Of a stretch of DNA of 36,460 bases, positions 8,445 through 17,666 are shown in pieces. The notes beneath the pieces are model-generated. The model was not told where the DNA came from, made no database searches, and was given only the letters and a program-made list of their open reading frames with translations. Source of the DNA: Planktothrix paucivesiculata PCC 9631 (lineage in GTDB: Bacteria > Cyanobacteriota > Cyanobacteriia > Cyanobacteriales > Microcoleaceae); assembly GCF_900009265.2 (NCBI RefSeq), contig NZ_LR735013.1, positions 74,588 through 111,047 on the forward strand, given 5' to 3'. Every line of letters starts with the position of its first letter. Within the stretch, counting starts at the first letter, position 1. A program made the translations under genes and the position numbers.

Positions 8445-11400
8445 TTAACAGGGAATTGAAATCATGAATTCTGAACCTTGATTCAAACTTGAACTCACCT
8501 CTATTATACCAGAATGTTTTTCTACAATAATTTGTCGAGCGATCGCTAATCCTAAACCCGTCCCTTTACCGACTGCTTTGGTCGTAAACAAATGATCAAA
8601 TATCTTGTCTTGTAGCTGTTGACTCATGCCAATTCCATTATCCTTGATCCGAATAATGACCTGTTTTTGATCATCAGATAACTCGGTTTTGACAATAATT
8701 TCATCCCGGATTTCTCCATAACTCCGTCCTTGATTTGATTCTTCTAGGGCATCGATCGCATTACTTAAAATATTCATAAATACCTGATTCAGTTGTCCTG
8801 CATAACATTGGATTGGGGGCAAATCACCATAGTCTTTAATCACCTGAATTTCTGGACGCATATTATTAGCTTTAAGGCGGTGTCTGAGAATCATTAAAGT
8901 GCTATCAATACCGTCATGAATATTGCAGGCAACCGGATAGTCTTGATCGGCACGGGAGAAATTTCTCAGACTTCTACTAATGTCTTGAATTCGTTTCACT
9001 CCTTCTGTCATCGAGCCGACTAATTGGGGCAAATCTTCTCGAATATAATCGAGTTCGATGGCTGTGATTTGCTGTTGAACTTTTGGGTCTAATTCGGGAT
9101 ATTGTTCCTGGACGATATCGAGCAAGTGAAATAAATCATTGATATAATCCAAAGCGGGTCGAATATTCCCCGAGAGAAAACTAACGGGATTATTAATTTC
9201 ATGGGCGATCCCGGCGACTAAATTCCCTAAAGCCGACATTTTTTCACTTTGGATAATTTGAATTTGGGCGTGTTGTAGGTCAATCAAAGCCTGTTGAGCA
9301 GCTTGATATAAACGAGCATTTTCTAAGGAAATAGCGGCTTGAGAGCAAATCAAATTTAACACTTCAATCCGATCGCTGGTAAACGCTCCTACGGTCAACT
9401 TATTTTCCAAGTATAAAACTCCGATTAACTGCCTTTGATTGATAATAGGAATGCAAAGAATACTCGTTGGTTGGTATTTTTGGATATAATCATCCGCTAC
9501 AAAATCAGAATTTTTTCGAGCATCTTCAATTACCAGAGGTTGCAAAGTCCGCTTAACATTATTAACCAAACTCATTGGGATATCAGGGCTTAATTGTAGG
9601 GGAATTGACGAGAGGAGTTGGGGAGATTTTCCCAGTTCCACTAAACCGACTAATTTTAAAGAATGATCTTGTTTAACCAGCAATACACACTTAGTTGCCC
9701 CGGCATTGGCAATGACTATTTCTAATAGACTTGTGAGCAGTTTATCGAGTTCAATTTCACTAGAAATCGCTTGAGAGGCTTTGAGCAAGGTCGGTAAATC
9801 TAATACTTCAGAGTTACTGGTGGAGGTTTTTGTAGAGGTGAATGTTCCTCGTGCCATAGTTTCTTTGAAAAAATTAGTAGTATGATGTTGTTGAAGAATG
9901 GGCGCGAGGAGTTGAGGATAACGTTTTTCCAGAGCGTCAACTTTCGCCTTAGCTCCCCAACGACTATAAACATAATAGGCCTCAATCAAATAATCCCGGG
10001 CGATGTGTTCCTTTCCCCATTCCAGACAAAACTGAGCCGCGAGTTCCTGAGCTAGTCCTTCTTCCCCCATACAACCTTGTTTTTTAACGGCTAAAATAGC
10101 CTGTTCATACAACTCGGCCGCCTGCCAATTCATCCCTAAGACTCGGGCTTTTTCCGCTTCTACTAAATCATATTTATGTTGATTGACTTCGGGGGCATTC
10201 TCCGCCCAAAATTTCATTTTTTCCTGATTAATATTAACTATTTCTAAATAGTCTTGTTGTTCGGTCGGGGAAACTGTAGGATAAAGATTAAGCAAAATAA
10301 GCGAGTGATAAAAATTCAAAAAGACAACCTGCATGAAACCAAAAGCAGCCCCCGCTTGTTCCTGGGCAAGTTGCACATTATTTAAGGCTTGGCGACTATC
10401 ACCTAACAAGTAGAGTAGAATTGTTTTTGCTACATAAAAAACAAATAAAACATTTCCTGATTTAGCTTCAATCATGCGGGGCAAAATTTTCGCTTCATTA
10501 AAACTTTCCCCAATTAATAATAAGGTATCTGCCGATTCACCCTGTAAATTCAAACCTAATTGTCGCCAGACTTGGGAAAAATGAGTCGGAATTTCTTGTT
10601 TAATATGAATACACAAATCAATATAAACTTTCTGTTCCTTGACAGATGACTCTAAGTTATCTTCCGTAAAAAATAAGTAACTCGATAAATTAGCAGCACA
10701 ATATCCCCCCCATTCTAAATCACCGACTTCCAGCCCCGCTTGTACGGCTTCTCGTAAAGGATTGACACTGTTTCTAGGGTGTTCTTTCCAAGTGCGGATA
10801 TTAGAATTAAACAAGTTATAAACTTTGGCTTTGAGTTCTTTGGCATTAAATTTTTCTAAGAGCTTTAAGGAAATTAAACCCGCATGATAACCCCTATCTA
10901 ATTGACCAAATCCCACTAGCAATAACCCATAAAAACCGTAAGCAAAAGATGATATTCCCGAATTGCCATGTTGTAGACACAAATTAATCATGGTGATAAT
11001 AATTTGGGGGAAAATCTCTGGTTTTGCCATAAATACGGGCGCGCAAAGAATTTTTAAAATCTGCATGGCCGCCAACTTATAGGGATCTGTCATAGTTGGC
11101 AAATCATCTAAATTGTCAAGATTGGGTAAATCAACAATTAATTCCTTCTCTACGTCGATTGTTAGTAAAGATATGGTGAGTTTTTCTAATACTTCTAACC
11201 CAATATTAACGGCTGTTAACATTTCAAGTTGAGCAATATGAATCTGCATTTGCAATTCATAAACTTTTACTTTATCCAATAAACTATTAGCCGTTTTCAT
11301 TGCCACTTCAGCTAATTTCAAGGACTGCTCAAAGTCCAGGTTTAAATATTGAGCTTCAGCCGTATCAATATAAATATTTAGGGTTAATTTATACTGATTT

Positions 11401-13835
11401 TGCCAACATTCAGTTGTTAGTAATTCTCTAGCAGTTTGCAAATAAACAAGTGCCGCAACATAAGCGGTGGATGCTTTGGCTTTTCGTCCGGTTACTAAGT
11501 TTAATTCTGCTAATTCTTGACGTTCCTCGGGCTGGGTAATTAAATATTGACCCTGATTTAAGTGTCTAACAATCTCAAAGATTTTATCATCCTGCTCTAT
11601 ATTTGTGGAATTTTTGAGTAATAATTGTCCGATTTTGAGATGGGTGGCTTGTTTATTTTCATCGGGAATTAAAGAATAAGCCGCTTGTTGAACGCGGTCA
11701 TGGAGGAATTTGTAATTGGCATGGGTAGCCACTTGATCAACGGTGGAATTATGATCATTTTGCTGAAAGAATTTATAAACTTCAGTGGTGGCAATAATCA
11801 AGCCTTCTTCTAATGCTTTCCATAGTTTATCTGCTATTAATGCCGGGGATTTATCGGTTTCTGAAATGACCGCTAAAGTCCCTAAATCAAACTGTGATCC
11901 GATACAAGCGGCTAATTTGAGAACGTCTTGGGTTTCTCTGGGTAACTTGCGTAATTGCAACGCCATAAATTCAACTACATCATCGGTAATCGATAGGGCT
12001 TTAATATTAGCAATATCACACTGCCAATGCTGAATATCCCAATTAAAAGTAATTAATTTTTCATCATATAAGGCTTTAAGAAACTGAGTAGCAAAGAAGG
12101 GATTTCCTTTAGTTTTTTTATAAACATTCTCGGTTAAAGGTTGCGCTAGGAGTAATTCACAATGGAGGGTATCGGCCACTAATCGATTCAGATCGGATTC
12201 AGTTAAGGGGGGCAAAGTAATTGTATTCACCGTAGCCCCACTTTTAACAATTTGATCTACGGTTAACATAAAGGGATGAATCGGCGAAACTTCGTTATCT
12301 CGATAAGCTCCTAATATTAATAAATGTCCCGTATCTTGCATCAACAGTTGCAGCAAATTCAAGGAAGCAGAATCTGACCATTGCAAATCATCCAAAAATA
12401 TCACTAAAGGCTGATCTTTGCTGGTAAAAATCTGGACAAATTTCTGCATTAATAAATTAAACCGATTTTGAGCCGCACTCCCTGAAAGTTCTGGGGCTTT
12501 AGGTTGTTTCCCGATAATGTTTTCTAGCTCGGGAATCACATCAATTAAAACTTGTCCATTTTCTCCTAATTCTGCTAATATTTTATCCTTCCAGATTTGC
12601 AATTGAATATCCGAATCCGATAATAATTGCCGCATTAAGTCGCGGAAGGCTTGCACAAATCCCGAAAAGGGAATATTCCGTTGAAATTGGTCATATTTAC
12701 CTTTAATAAAATATCCCCGTTGTCGAACAATCGGTTTATGAACTTCATTAATAACCGCCGTTTTTCCAATTCCAGAAAATCCAGCAACGAGCATAATTTC
12801 ACTACTCGATAGAGGAGAATTTTCCGCCTCTTGCTTTTCAGTGAAAGATGATGATAGTGCAACTCTTTCAAAAGCGGCTAAAAGTTGATCAACTTCTTGT
12901 TCTCGACCGTATAGTTTTTCGGGAATCAGGAAACGATCTGTAATATCTTTTTTTCCTAATTCAAAAAACTCAATTTGACCAGTTGTTTTAAATTGGGTTA
13001 AACATTTTTCTAAATCATATTTAATTCCCAAGGCACTCTGATAGCGGTTTTCGGCATTTTTTGCCATCAGTTTTTTGATAATTTTTGATAAAATTAGGGG
13101 AATTTCCCGATTAATTTGATGAATAGATTTCGGTTTTTTGGCGAGATGACAATGGACTAATTCCATGGCATTTTCCGCAGAAAAGGGTAATATTCCCGTT
13201 AACAATTCATAGAAAGTGATACCGAGGGAATAAAAATCACTCCGATAGTCTATACCTCGATTCATCCGTCCCGTTTGTTCGGGAGACAGATAGGGTAATG
13301 TGCCTTCTAAGATATTGGGATTCTGAATTTCTTGGGTTTCTTTGGGTAAGAGGGAAGAAATACTAAAGTCAATTAATTTAATTTGTTTGGTATCAGGATT
13401 AATCAGAATATTAGCAGGTTTAATATCTTTATGAATGATTTGATTTTGGTAGAGATAGTGTAGAGTATCGGTAAGTTGGATAGCGATTTCCAGAAATTCT
13501 GCTAAGGGCAAATATTTAGATTGAGGATTTTTATCTAGGATGGTTGGGAGATAATTACAAAGAGAAATTCCGCCGAAGTCTTCCATCACTAAGGCATAGC
13601 CATTCTGATAGACTGCTAGGGTCAAGGGTTTAATAATATGGGGAAAGTCAAGATTTTTGGCAATCGTATATTGGTTACGAAATTGAACGAGTTCATGAAA
13701 AGTTGGATATTCGTTTCGCAGGAATTTGATCACAACAGTTACTGAGTCGTCAGTACGGATACCTCGATGGACTACAGTGCGTGTCCCTATGTATAACTGC
13801 TCTTTAATTTCATAACCCACTAAATTTACGACCAT
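8445..13835 (-). CDS. Giant hybrid Ser/Thr kinase - AAA ATPase - GAF - histidine kinase (HstK-like), copy 2
   Basis: This 1796-residue paralogue has the same domain order as the gene downstream. Its kinase domain has HKDIKPANIL and DFS; the AAA ATPase has Walker A AGFSGIGKTAVI and FLDDLQWSD. A TPR-like middle leads to GAF, a coiled coil and a histidine kinase with AHEINNP (His1545), DNGIGM and GKGTGLGLA. A short serine- and glutamate-rich insert (about residues 328-345) before Walker A is absent from copy 1. The ends of the two proteins are very similar, while the middle (about 700-1300) has drifted strongly, which suggests different inputs into the same output module. The ATG at 13835 is preceded by an AAAGG-like ribosome site. 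The gene lies directly after a decayed third copy, so all three read in one direction. Response regulator targets cannot be named from the sequence. Confidence 0.93.
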   Translation of the reverse strand: MVVNLVGYEIKEQLYIGTRTVVHRGIRTDDSVTVVIKFLRNEYPTFHELVQFRNQYTIAKNLDFPHIIKPLTLAVYQNGYALVMEDFGGISLCNYLPTILDKNPQSKYLPLAEFLEIAIQLTDTLHYLYQNQIIHKDIKPANILINPDTKQIKLIDFSISSLLPKETQEIQNPNILEGTLPYLSPEQTGRMNRGIDYRSDFYSLGITFYELLTGILPFSAENAMELVHCHLAKKPKSIHQINREIPLILSKIIKKLMAKNAENRYQSALGIKYDLEKCLTQFKTTGQIEFFELGKKDITDRFLIPEKLYGREQEVDQLLAAFERVALSSSFTEKQEAENSPLSSSEIMLVAGFSGIGKTAVINEVHKPIVRQRGYFIKGKYDQFQRNIPFSGFVQAFRDLMRQLLSDSDIQLQIWKDKILAELGENGQVLIDVIPELENIIGKQPKAPELSGSAAQNRFNLLMQKFVQIFTSKDQPLVIFLDDLQWSDSASLNLLQLLMQDTGHLLILGAYRDNEVSPIHPFMLTVDQIVKSGATVNTITLPPLTESDLNRLVADTLHCELLLAQPLTENVYKKTKGNPFFATQFLKALYDEKLITFNWDIQHWQCDIANIKALSITDDVVEFMALQLRKLPRETQDVLKLAACIGSQFDLGTLAVISETDKSPALIADKLWKALEEGLIIATTEVYKFFQQNDHNSTVDQVATHANYKFLHDRVQQAAYSLIPDENKQATHLKIGQLLLKNSTNIEQDDKIFEIVRHLNQGQYLITQPEERQELAELNLVTGRKAKASTAYVAALVYLQTARELLTTECWQNQYKLTLNIYIDTAEAQYLNLDFEQSLKLAEVAMKTANSLLDKVKVYELQMQIHIAQLEMLTAVNIGLEVLEKLTISLLTIDVEKELIVDLPNLDNLDDLPTMTDPYKLAAMQILKILCAPVFMAKPEIFPQIIITMINLCLQHGNSGISSFAYGFYGLLLVGFGQLDRGYHAGLISLKLLEKFNAKELKAKVYNLFNSNIRTWKEHPRNSVNPLREAVQAGLEVGDLEWGGYCAANLSSYLFFTEDNLESSVKEQKVYIDLCIHIKQEIPTHFSQVWRQLGLNLQGESADTLLLIGESFNEAKILPRMIEAKSGNVLFVFYVAKTILLYLLGDSRQALNNVQLAQEQAGAAFGFMQVVFLNFYHSLILLNLYPTVSPTEQQDYLEIVNINQEKMKFWAENAPEVNQHKYDLVEAEKARVLGMNWQAAELYEQAILAVKKQGCMGEEGLAQELAAQFCLEWGKEHIARDYLIEAYYVYSRWGAKAKVDALEKRYPQLLAPILQQHHTTNFFKETMARGTFTSTKTSTSNSEVLDLPTLLKASQAISSEIELDKLLTSLLEIVIANAGATKCVLLVKQDHSLKLVGLVELGKSPQLLSSIPLQLSPDIPMSLVNNVKRTLQPLVIEDARKNSDFVADDYIQKYQPTSILCIPIINQRQLIGVLYLENKLTVGAFTSDRIEVLNLICSQAAISLENARLYQAAQQALIDLQHAQIQIIQSEKMSALGNLVAGIAHEINNPVSFLSGNIRPALDYINDLFHLLDIVQEQYPELDPKVQQQITAIELDYIREDLPQLVGSMTEGVKRIQDISRSLRNFSRADQDYPVACNIHDGIDSTLMILRHRLKANNMRPEIQVIKDYGDLPPIQCYAGQLNQVFMNILSNAIDALEESNQGRSYGEIRDEIIVKTELSDDQKQVIIRIKDNGIGMSQQLQDKIFDHLFTTKAVGKGTGLGLAIARQIIVEKHSGIIEVSSSLNQGSEFMISIPC

Positions 13836-13871
13836 GGTTATAACCTTTTAGATTAGACTCATTACCCGATA

Positions 13872-14445
13872 TTAACAAGGAATTAAAATTGTGAATTTTG
13901 TACCTTCACCCAAACTTGAACTTACATCTATTATACCAGAGTATTTTTCCACAATAATTAGTCGGGCGATCGCTTATCCTAAACCCGTACCTTTACCTAT
14001 ATCTTTAGGCGTAAACAAATGATCAAATCCCTATTCCTCAACCTCTTCTGCTCGGATTTGCTGGATTAAGTCTCGAAATGCTTCTACAAATGAACTCAAT
14101 GGGTATTGCGTTTAAATGAATCATATTTGCCTGTAATAAAATAACGCCGTTGTCACTTCTAAGATATTGGGATTTGGAATTTCTGGCGTTTCTCGGGGTG
14201 AGTGGGAAGAAATACGAAAATCAATTAATTGAATCTATTTTGTGTTAAGATTGATTAAAATATTAGCGAGTTTTATATCTTGATCAATAACGCAATTTTG
14301 ATCAAAATTCTGTAGTGTTTTTGTCAGTTGAATAATAATTTTTAGAAATTCATCTAAAGGCAAGGATTTACCCGGGGTTATTTTCAAATATTTATCAACG
14401 GATATCCCCCAAAATCTTCTATTACTAAGGCGTATTGAGTTGAAA
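13872..14445 (-). pseudogene. Decayed, internally deleted third copy of the hybrid kinase
   Basis: Three separated pieces of the same gene family occur in the correct order on the minus strand. A kinase-domain piece (about 14152-14445) has DKYLKITPGKSLPLDEFL, an altered catalytic loop IDQDIKLANILI and the stretch after DFS. A piece of the AAA region just after Walker A (about 14062-14150) follows. The last G-box and C-terminus of the histidine kinase (13872-14030) end in the same Ile-Pro-Cys as the intact copies. Stops and frameshifts separate them; for example, two bases are missing in the run of C before the KYL segment. Almost 5 kb of the parent gene has been lost. A 77-codon open frame (14235-14468) inside it is a by-product, not a gene. 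This fills the 635-bp stretch between copy 2 and the methyltransferase. Confidence 0.9.
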
Positions 14446-14470
14446 TGAAGGGCAATCCATCCTCTCAAAT

Positions 14471-15397
14471 TTACCCAACTGAAGCAATAATAGTCCGGTG
14501 ACGAGGACTATTAAAATTAACCGTAGGACTTTGAAATCCGGCATCGATTAGGGCTTGTTCTATGTCTAAGGTGAAATATTCATCTAAATAGGGTTCTGTA
14601 CTTTTTAACAAGGTAAAAATATAAGGGGGCATTTTCTTGAACATTTCTGATTTAGGGTTCATATCCATAATTGCTAAATAACCCCCGGAACGCAACAGCC
14701 GCCGTGCTTCTTGGAAGATTTCACGGGTGGCAGATTGGGGTAATTCGTGACAAATTAAACACAGGGAAACTAAGTCGAAAGAGGCACTGGGTAAACCCGT
14801 TGATTCTGCCGTGGCGTGAATCCATTTAGGGGTATATTTCAAATTAGATTGTTGTGGTGTATTATAAGTAGCGATCGCTAAAAAATAGGGCGATAAATCT
14901 ACACCTGTCATCTTCGCGTCAGGATAAATTTCTTGCAGGGCAAAGGTACTCATCCCCACACTACATCCCAAATCCAAAATATCCTGGGGAGGGGTGGGTA
15001 ATTGGGCTTTTAAAAGATCATGATAACTTTGGCGGAGTTTAGCATCGCCCTTAGCCCCCGCCTCTGGCCAGATTTTAGCATGAACCGAGTATGCGGCCAC
15101 TTCCACTTCCACGGCGGCTTGCCAGCTTAGATTTCCCGCATCATAAGCGTGGAAGGATGTGAGGTAATAATCGGGATATTGCAGATTGGGGTTTTGAACT
15201 TGGGTTAATTCCCCATCCCAATTTCTTGATAACAAGGTTTGGGTCTGTTGTCGCCAGGGAACTCCCATGGCTTCCGCCCGTTTAATCATCATTTGTCGGG
15301 CTTGGTGTTTAGCAAAATTACTGAGGGGTTTAATCGCTAAAATCCCATTAATGAAGCGGGACATCAATTCGGGCTCTGAAGTTGTGCTGACCGTCAT
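14471..15397 (-). CDS. Class I SAM-dependent methyltransferase
   Basis: This is a 308-residue protein. Motif I DILDLGCSVGMST (about residue 138) binds S-adenosylmethionine. It is followed by an acidic residue after the second strand (MTGVDLSP), then a motif with FDLVSLCLICHELP and the C-terminal segment of a Rossmann-like methyltransferase (LLRSGGYLAIMDMNP). The N-terminal ~120 residues form a separate helical part typical of a group of cyanobacterial methyltransferases of unknown substrate. I chose ATG 15397; a TTG 23 codons upstream has no better ribosome site and is less likely. The stop lies about 25 bp from the kinase pseudogene. A small-molecule methyl acceptor is likely, but none can be named. 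Confidence 0.85.
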   Translation of the reverse strand: MTVSTTSEPELMSRFINGILAIKPLSNFAKHQARQMMIKRAEAMGVPWRQQTQTLLSRNWDGELTQVQNPNLQYPDYYLTSFHAYDAGNLSWQAAVEVEVAAYSVHAKIWPEAGAKGDAKLRQSYHDLLKAQLPTPPQDILDLGCSVGMSTFALQEIYPDAKMTGVDLSPYFLAIATYNTPQQSNLKYTPKWIHATAESTGLPSASFDLVSLCLICHELPQSATREIFQEARRLLRSGGYLAIMDMNPKSEMFKKMPPYIFTLLKSTEPYLDEYFTLDIEQALIDAGFQSPTVNFNSPRHRTIIASVG

Positions 15398-15510
15398 GGG
15401 TTTGATATCTGATGGATTAATATTCAATTTTATCGCGAAGGGGAAACTAGAAACCAGGTTGCTCAACTCAAATTAAGATTTTTATTCAGCAACCCGGTTT
15501 GTTTGATTTT

Positions 15511-15984
15511 TTAGGAAACCGTTGTTAACTCTACTTTCTGACGATTAATTTCTAAGGGTTGATTATGTAAGACCATGGTTGTACTTGAGTTATATTCAAA
15601 CCCAATGCGTTCGTAAAATTTTTGTTGGTGGGTGGTCATCAAATAAACCCGTTCAACTCGACACATTTTAGGATGACTTAATACTGTTTGAACTAATTTT
15701 CTGCCTAATCCACTACCTTGATAATTTGGATGAATTACCACATCCCAAATACTAGCTCGATAAATACCATCGGAGGTGGCTCGAGCAAATCCAATCATCT
15801 GTTCATAATCCCAAACTGTCACCACAGGTTCACTATTTTCAATGGCAATTTTTAGATCTTCTGGGCTTCGCTCTTTTGCCCAAAATGCAGCGATTTTAAA
15901 TAGGGTTTGAAGTTGATTGAAATCGACTTTTTCCCGAGAATCATCAAAGAGAATATGATGGTTATCTGGTGAGATGTTTTTCAT
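15511..15984 (-). CDS. GNAT-family N-acetyltransferase
   Basis: This 157-residue protein matches the GNAT fold. The acetyl-CoA-binding motif A is visible as VIHPNYQGSGLGRKLV (about residues 78-93), in which QGSGLG is the Q/RxxGxG loop. It is preceded by the beta strand IWDVVIHP and followed by LMTTHQQKFYERIGF, the usual C-terminal segment. The ATG at 15984 is the natural start. It shares its strand with the methyltransferase downstream (113 bp away), but the spacing does not prove an operon. It may acetylate a small amine or a protein N-terminus; the substrate cannot be deduced. Confidence 0.88.
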   Translation of the reverse strand: MKNISPDNHHILFDDSREKVDFNQLQTLFKIAAFWAKERSPEDLKIAIENSEPVVTVWDYEQMIGFARATSDGIYRASIWDVVIHPNYQGSGLGRKLVQTVLSHPKMCRVERVYLMTTHQQKFYERIGFEYNSSTTMVLHNQPLEINRQKVELTTVS

Positions 15985-16190
15985 AGATAATAACCCTTTA
16001 AATTATTTTGAGCCACTGATTAATGCCCATGAATTTTATGAGAATATGAAATTTCAACTTATTCAGTTATACAAACTGAAACACTGTAATATTTAACATA
16101 TTAGAGTCTGTTAATTGTGTGGCGAATTTAACAAAATCCCCAAAAACATTTTTTCTCAGATATATAGGATTAAGCTCTGAATTTTTTAAT

Positions 16191-16213
16191 AAAAAACGGG
16201 CTAATATAGCCCG
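16191..16213 (-). terminator. Intrinsic terminator after rpmA
   Basis: On the minus strand a perfect 7-bp stem CGGGCTA / TAGCCCG with a 3-nt loop (16197-16213) is followed at once by TTTTTTATT. It lies 33 bp after the rpmA stop, where the rplU-rpmA transcript should end. Confidence 0.9.
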
Positions 16214-16245
16214 CTTCCGAATTCAATAAAATCAGGTTTTATTAA

Positions 16246-16530
16246 TTAAGCTTCAACGGCTACAAGTTCGGCTTCAATCACAGGATAAACGCTAATTTTT
16301 TTGCGGGTTTTGCCTTTACGCTCAAAGCAAACAACACCATCGACTTTAGCAAACAAAGTGTCATCACTGCCGATACCGACGTTATTACCCGGGTGGAATT
16401 TGCAACCCCGTTGACGCACTAAAATATTACCTGCGCGCACCACTTGACCGCCAAAACGTTTGACACCCAAGCGCTGGGCGTTAGAATCGCGACCGTTACG
16501 AGTGCTACCCGTACCTTTCTTATGAGCCAT
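16246..16530 (-). CDS. rpmA: 50S ribosomal protein L27
   Basis: This 94-residue protein begins [19 protein letters not shown], the flexible basic tail that reaches the peptidyl-transferase centre in bacterial L27. Conserved [16 protein letters not shown] and FHPGNNVG follow. The N-terminus needs no processing, unlike that of Firmicutes. A GGGAG ribosome site lies 7 nt before the ATG. It follows rplU by 54 bp on the same strand, the usual bacterial pairing, and is closed by the terminator at 16191-16213. The C-terminus has a short acidic, alanine-rich extension. Confidence 0.98.
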   Translation of the reverse strand: MAHKKGTGSTRNGRDSNAQRLGVKRFGGQVVRAGNILVRQRGCKFHPGNNVGIGSDDTLFAKVDGVVCFERKGKTRKKISVYPVIEAELVAVEA

Positions 16531-16584
16531 TTTATTCTCCCAATTAAATGATCAGTATTTCAGATATTCAATCACAATCTAATT

Positions 16585-16959
16585 TTATGCTTCTGTTGTT
16601 GCAGCTTCTGCGGGTTTTTCTTCCCGCTTCGCCACCACAGACCCATTTAGACTAATAGATTCAATCATCAAACGGGTAATTTCTTGACGATGACCTTGTT
16701 TTTTACGGGTTTTCTTTTTCGGACGCATTTTATAAACGATGATTTTGCGTCCCCGCAGATGGCGCAGTACAGTCCCTTCAACGGTGGCCCCATTCACTAA
16801 GGGCTGACCAATTTCAACTTCACCATCATGATTGACTAACAGAACTTTATCAATGATAACGGATTCATTTTCATCGACGGGTAACAGTTCAATATCGTAG
16901 AAACGACCGGGTTCTACTTTGATTTGTTTACCGCCTGTTTCAATAATTGCGTAAGTCAT
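16585..16959 (-). CDS. rplU: 50S ribosomal protein L21
   Basis: This 124-residue protein begins [17 protein letters not shown]. It continues with the basic RNA-binding stretch [20 protein letters not shown] and [13 protein letters not shown], all typical of L21, which binds 23S rRNA near the base of the large subunit. A short alanine- and glutamate-rich tail follows. It is the first gene of the rplU-rpmA unit. The ATG at 16959 has no clear Shine-Dalgarno. Upstream are a sigma70-like promoter (17083-17112) and a strongly structured 5' leader (16984-17054), so expression is probably controlled at the RNA level; that is inference. Confidence 0.98.
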   Translation of the reverse strand: MTYAIIETGGKQIKVEPGRFYDIELLPVDENESVIIDKVLLVNHDGEVEIGQPLVNGATVEGTVLRHLRGRKIIVYKMRPKKKTRKKQGHRQEITRLMIESISLNGSVVAKREEKPAEAATTEA

Positions 16960-16983
16960 GTAATTTTGGGTTAAGGTTGCCGT

Positions 16984-17054
16984 ACAGGTAGCTCAACGGT
17001 TCAAAGTGTTTTCACTTTCCCCTAATTTTGAGCCTTTGCCATGTCTGCACCTGT
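16984..17054 (-). promoter_or_regulatory. Nested-stem RNA leader of rplU-rpmA
   Basis: The transcribed leader contains three nested perfect 6-bp stems. The outer one is ACAGGT (17054-17049) with ACCTGT (16989-16984). The middle one is GCTCAA (17033-17028) with TTGAGC (16996-16991). The inner one is AAAGTG (17018-17013) with CACTTT (17008-17003), closed by an AAAA loop. The structure ends 24 nt before the rplU ATG and lies wholly between the predicted transcription start (about 17076) and the gene. L21 leaders are known from other bacterial groups; this may be a cyanobacterial counterpart or an unrelated structure. Confidence 0.6.
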
Positions 17055-17082
17055 TCCGAGCAAGGTTTAGACACAATCTCCT

Positions 17083-17112
17083 ATTATCGTTGATGAGTGG
17101 TATTTCTGTCAA
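17083..17112 (-). promoter_or_regulatory. Sigma70-type promoter of rplU-rpmA
   Basis: Minus strand: a perfect -35 TTGACA (17112-17107), an 18-bp spacer and a -10 GATAAT (17088-17083, five of six). Transcription would start near 17076, giving a leader of about 117 nt. Confidence 0.75.
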
Positions 17113-17128
17113 GTCCAAAACCGTAGTC

Positions 17129-17142
17129 AGCCCTTGAGGGCT
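17129..17142. repeat. Short perfect palindrome, weak terminator candidate
   Basis: AGCCCT-TG-AGGGCT forms a 6-bp stem between the stop of the membrane protein gene (17178) and the rplU promoter. It lacks a T-run directly after the stem, so it could act as a weak terminator of the upstream gene or be incidental. Confidence 0.35.
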
Positions 17143-17177
17143 TCCCCTAACCGTCAATAACAATTAGAGGAAATTAA

Positions 17178-17612
17178 TTAACTCCCACTTTTGCTAATAG
17201 TTGGATTCGTTATTTTTTCAGAAGATTGCTCAGGAAACAAGGTATCAATATCAATTGCTGCGTAGCCTTTTGTAGCCAATAAATTGAGCATTGAACCTAA
17301 TTGAAACCAAATTAATAATGCAGTCGGAATCACCACCACTAAACCCATAACTCCCGCAATCCAATATACAGGAATAAAGACGGCTAAACTCGAACTGACG
17401 GAGACTATAATTAATAGGGTCATCCCCAAATAAGCAATAATTAAATTGGGGGTTTTATAATTAATAGAAGTCGAAGGTTGAGTGCTATCACTCCAGAGGG
17501 AAACCTTGTATTCTAACATATCTTTGAAAATGATGCCCCATAACACGGCCAAGACCGTTGAACTAACAACAACAATATAAATCGGAGAAACGATAAGAGG
17601 TTCAGAAATCAT
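17178..17612 (-). CDS. Small hypothetical integral membrane protein
   Basis: I do not recognise this 144-residue protein. Three hydrophobic segments are visible: residues about 8-30 (PIYIVVVSSTVLAVLWGIIF), about 58-82 (LIIAYLGMTLLIIVSVSSSL) and about 85-112 (VYWIAGVMGLVVVIPTALLI). They are separated by a polar loop with SDSTQPSTSINYKT and followed by a soluble tail of about 30 residues. I chose ATG 17612; a TTG four codons upstream is possible. It stands alone between the rplU leader and a repeat block, and its location says nothing about function. Confidence 0.65.
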   Translation of the reverse strand: MISEPLIVSPIYIVVVSSTVLAVLWGIIFKDMLEYKVSLWSDSTQPSTSINYKTPNLIIAYLGMTLLIIVSVSSSLAVFIPVYWIAGVMGLVVVIPTALLIWFQLGSMLNLLATKGYAAIDIDTLFPEQSSEKITNPTISKSGS

Positions 17613-17666
17613 AATGAATGACAAAAAGGAAAGATTTTTTACAATTCGTTACATAGTATAGCAGAA

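Noticed and set aside
14235-14468. 77-codon ORF as an independent gene
   Set aside because: Its sequence is a frame of the decayed third kinase copy with a damaged catalytic loop, so it is part of the pseudogene.
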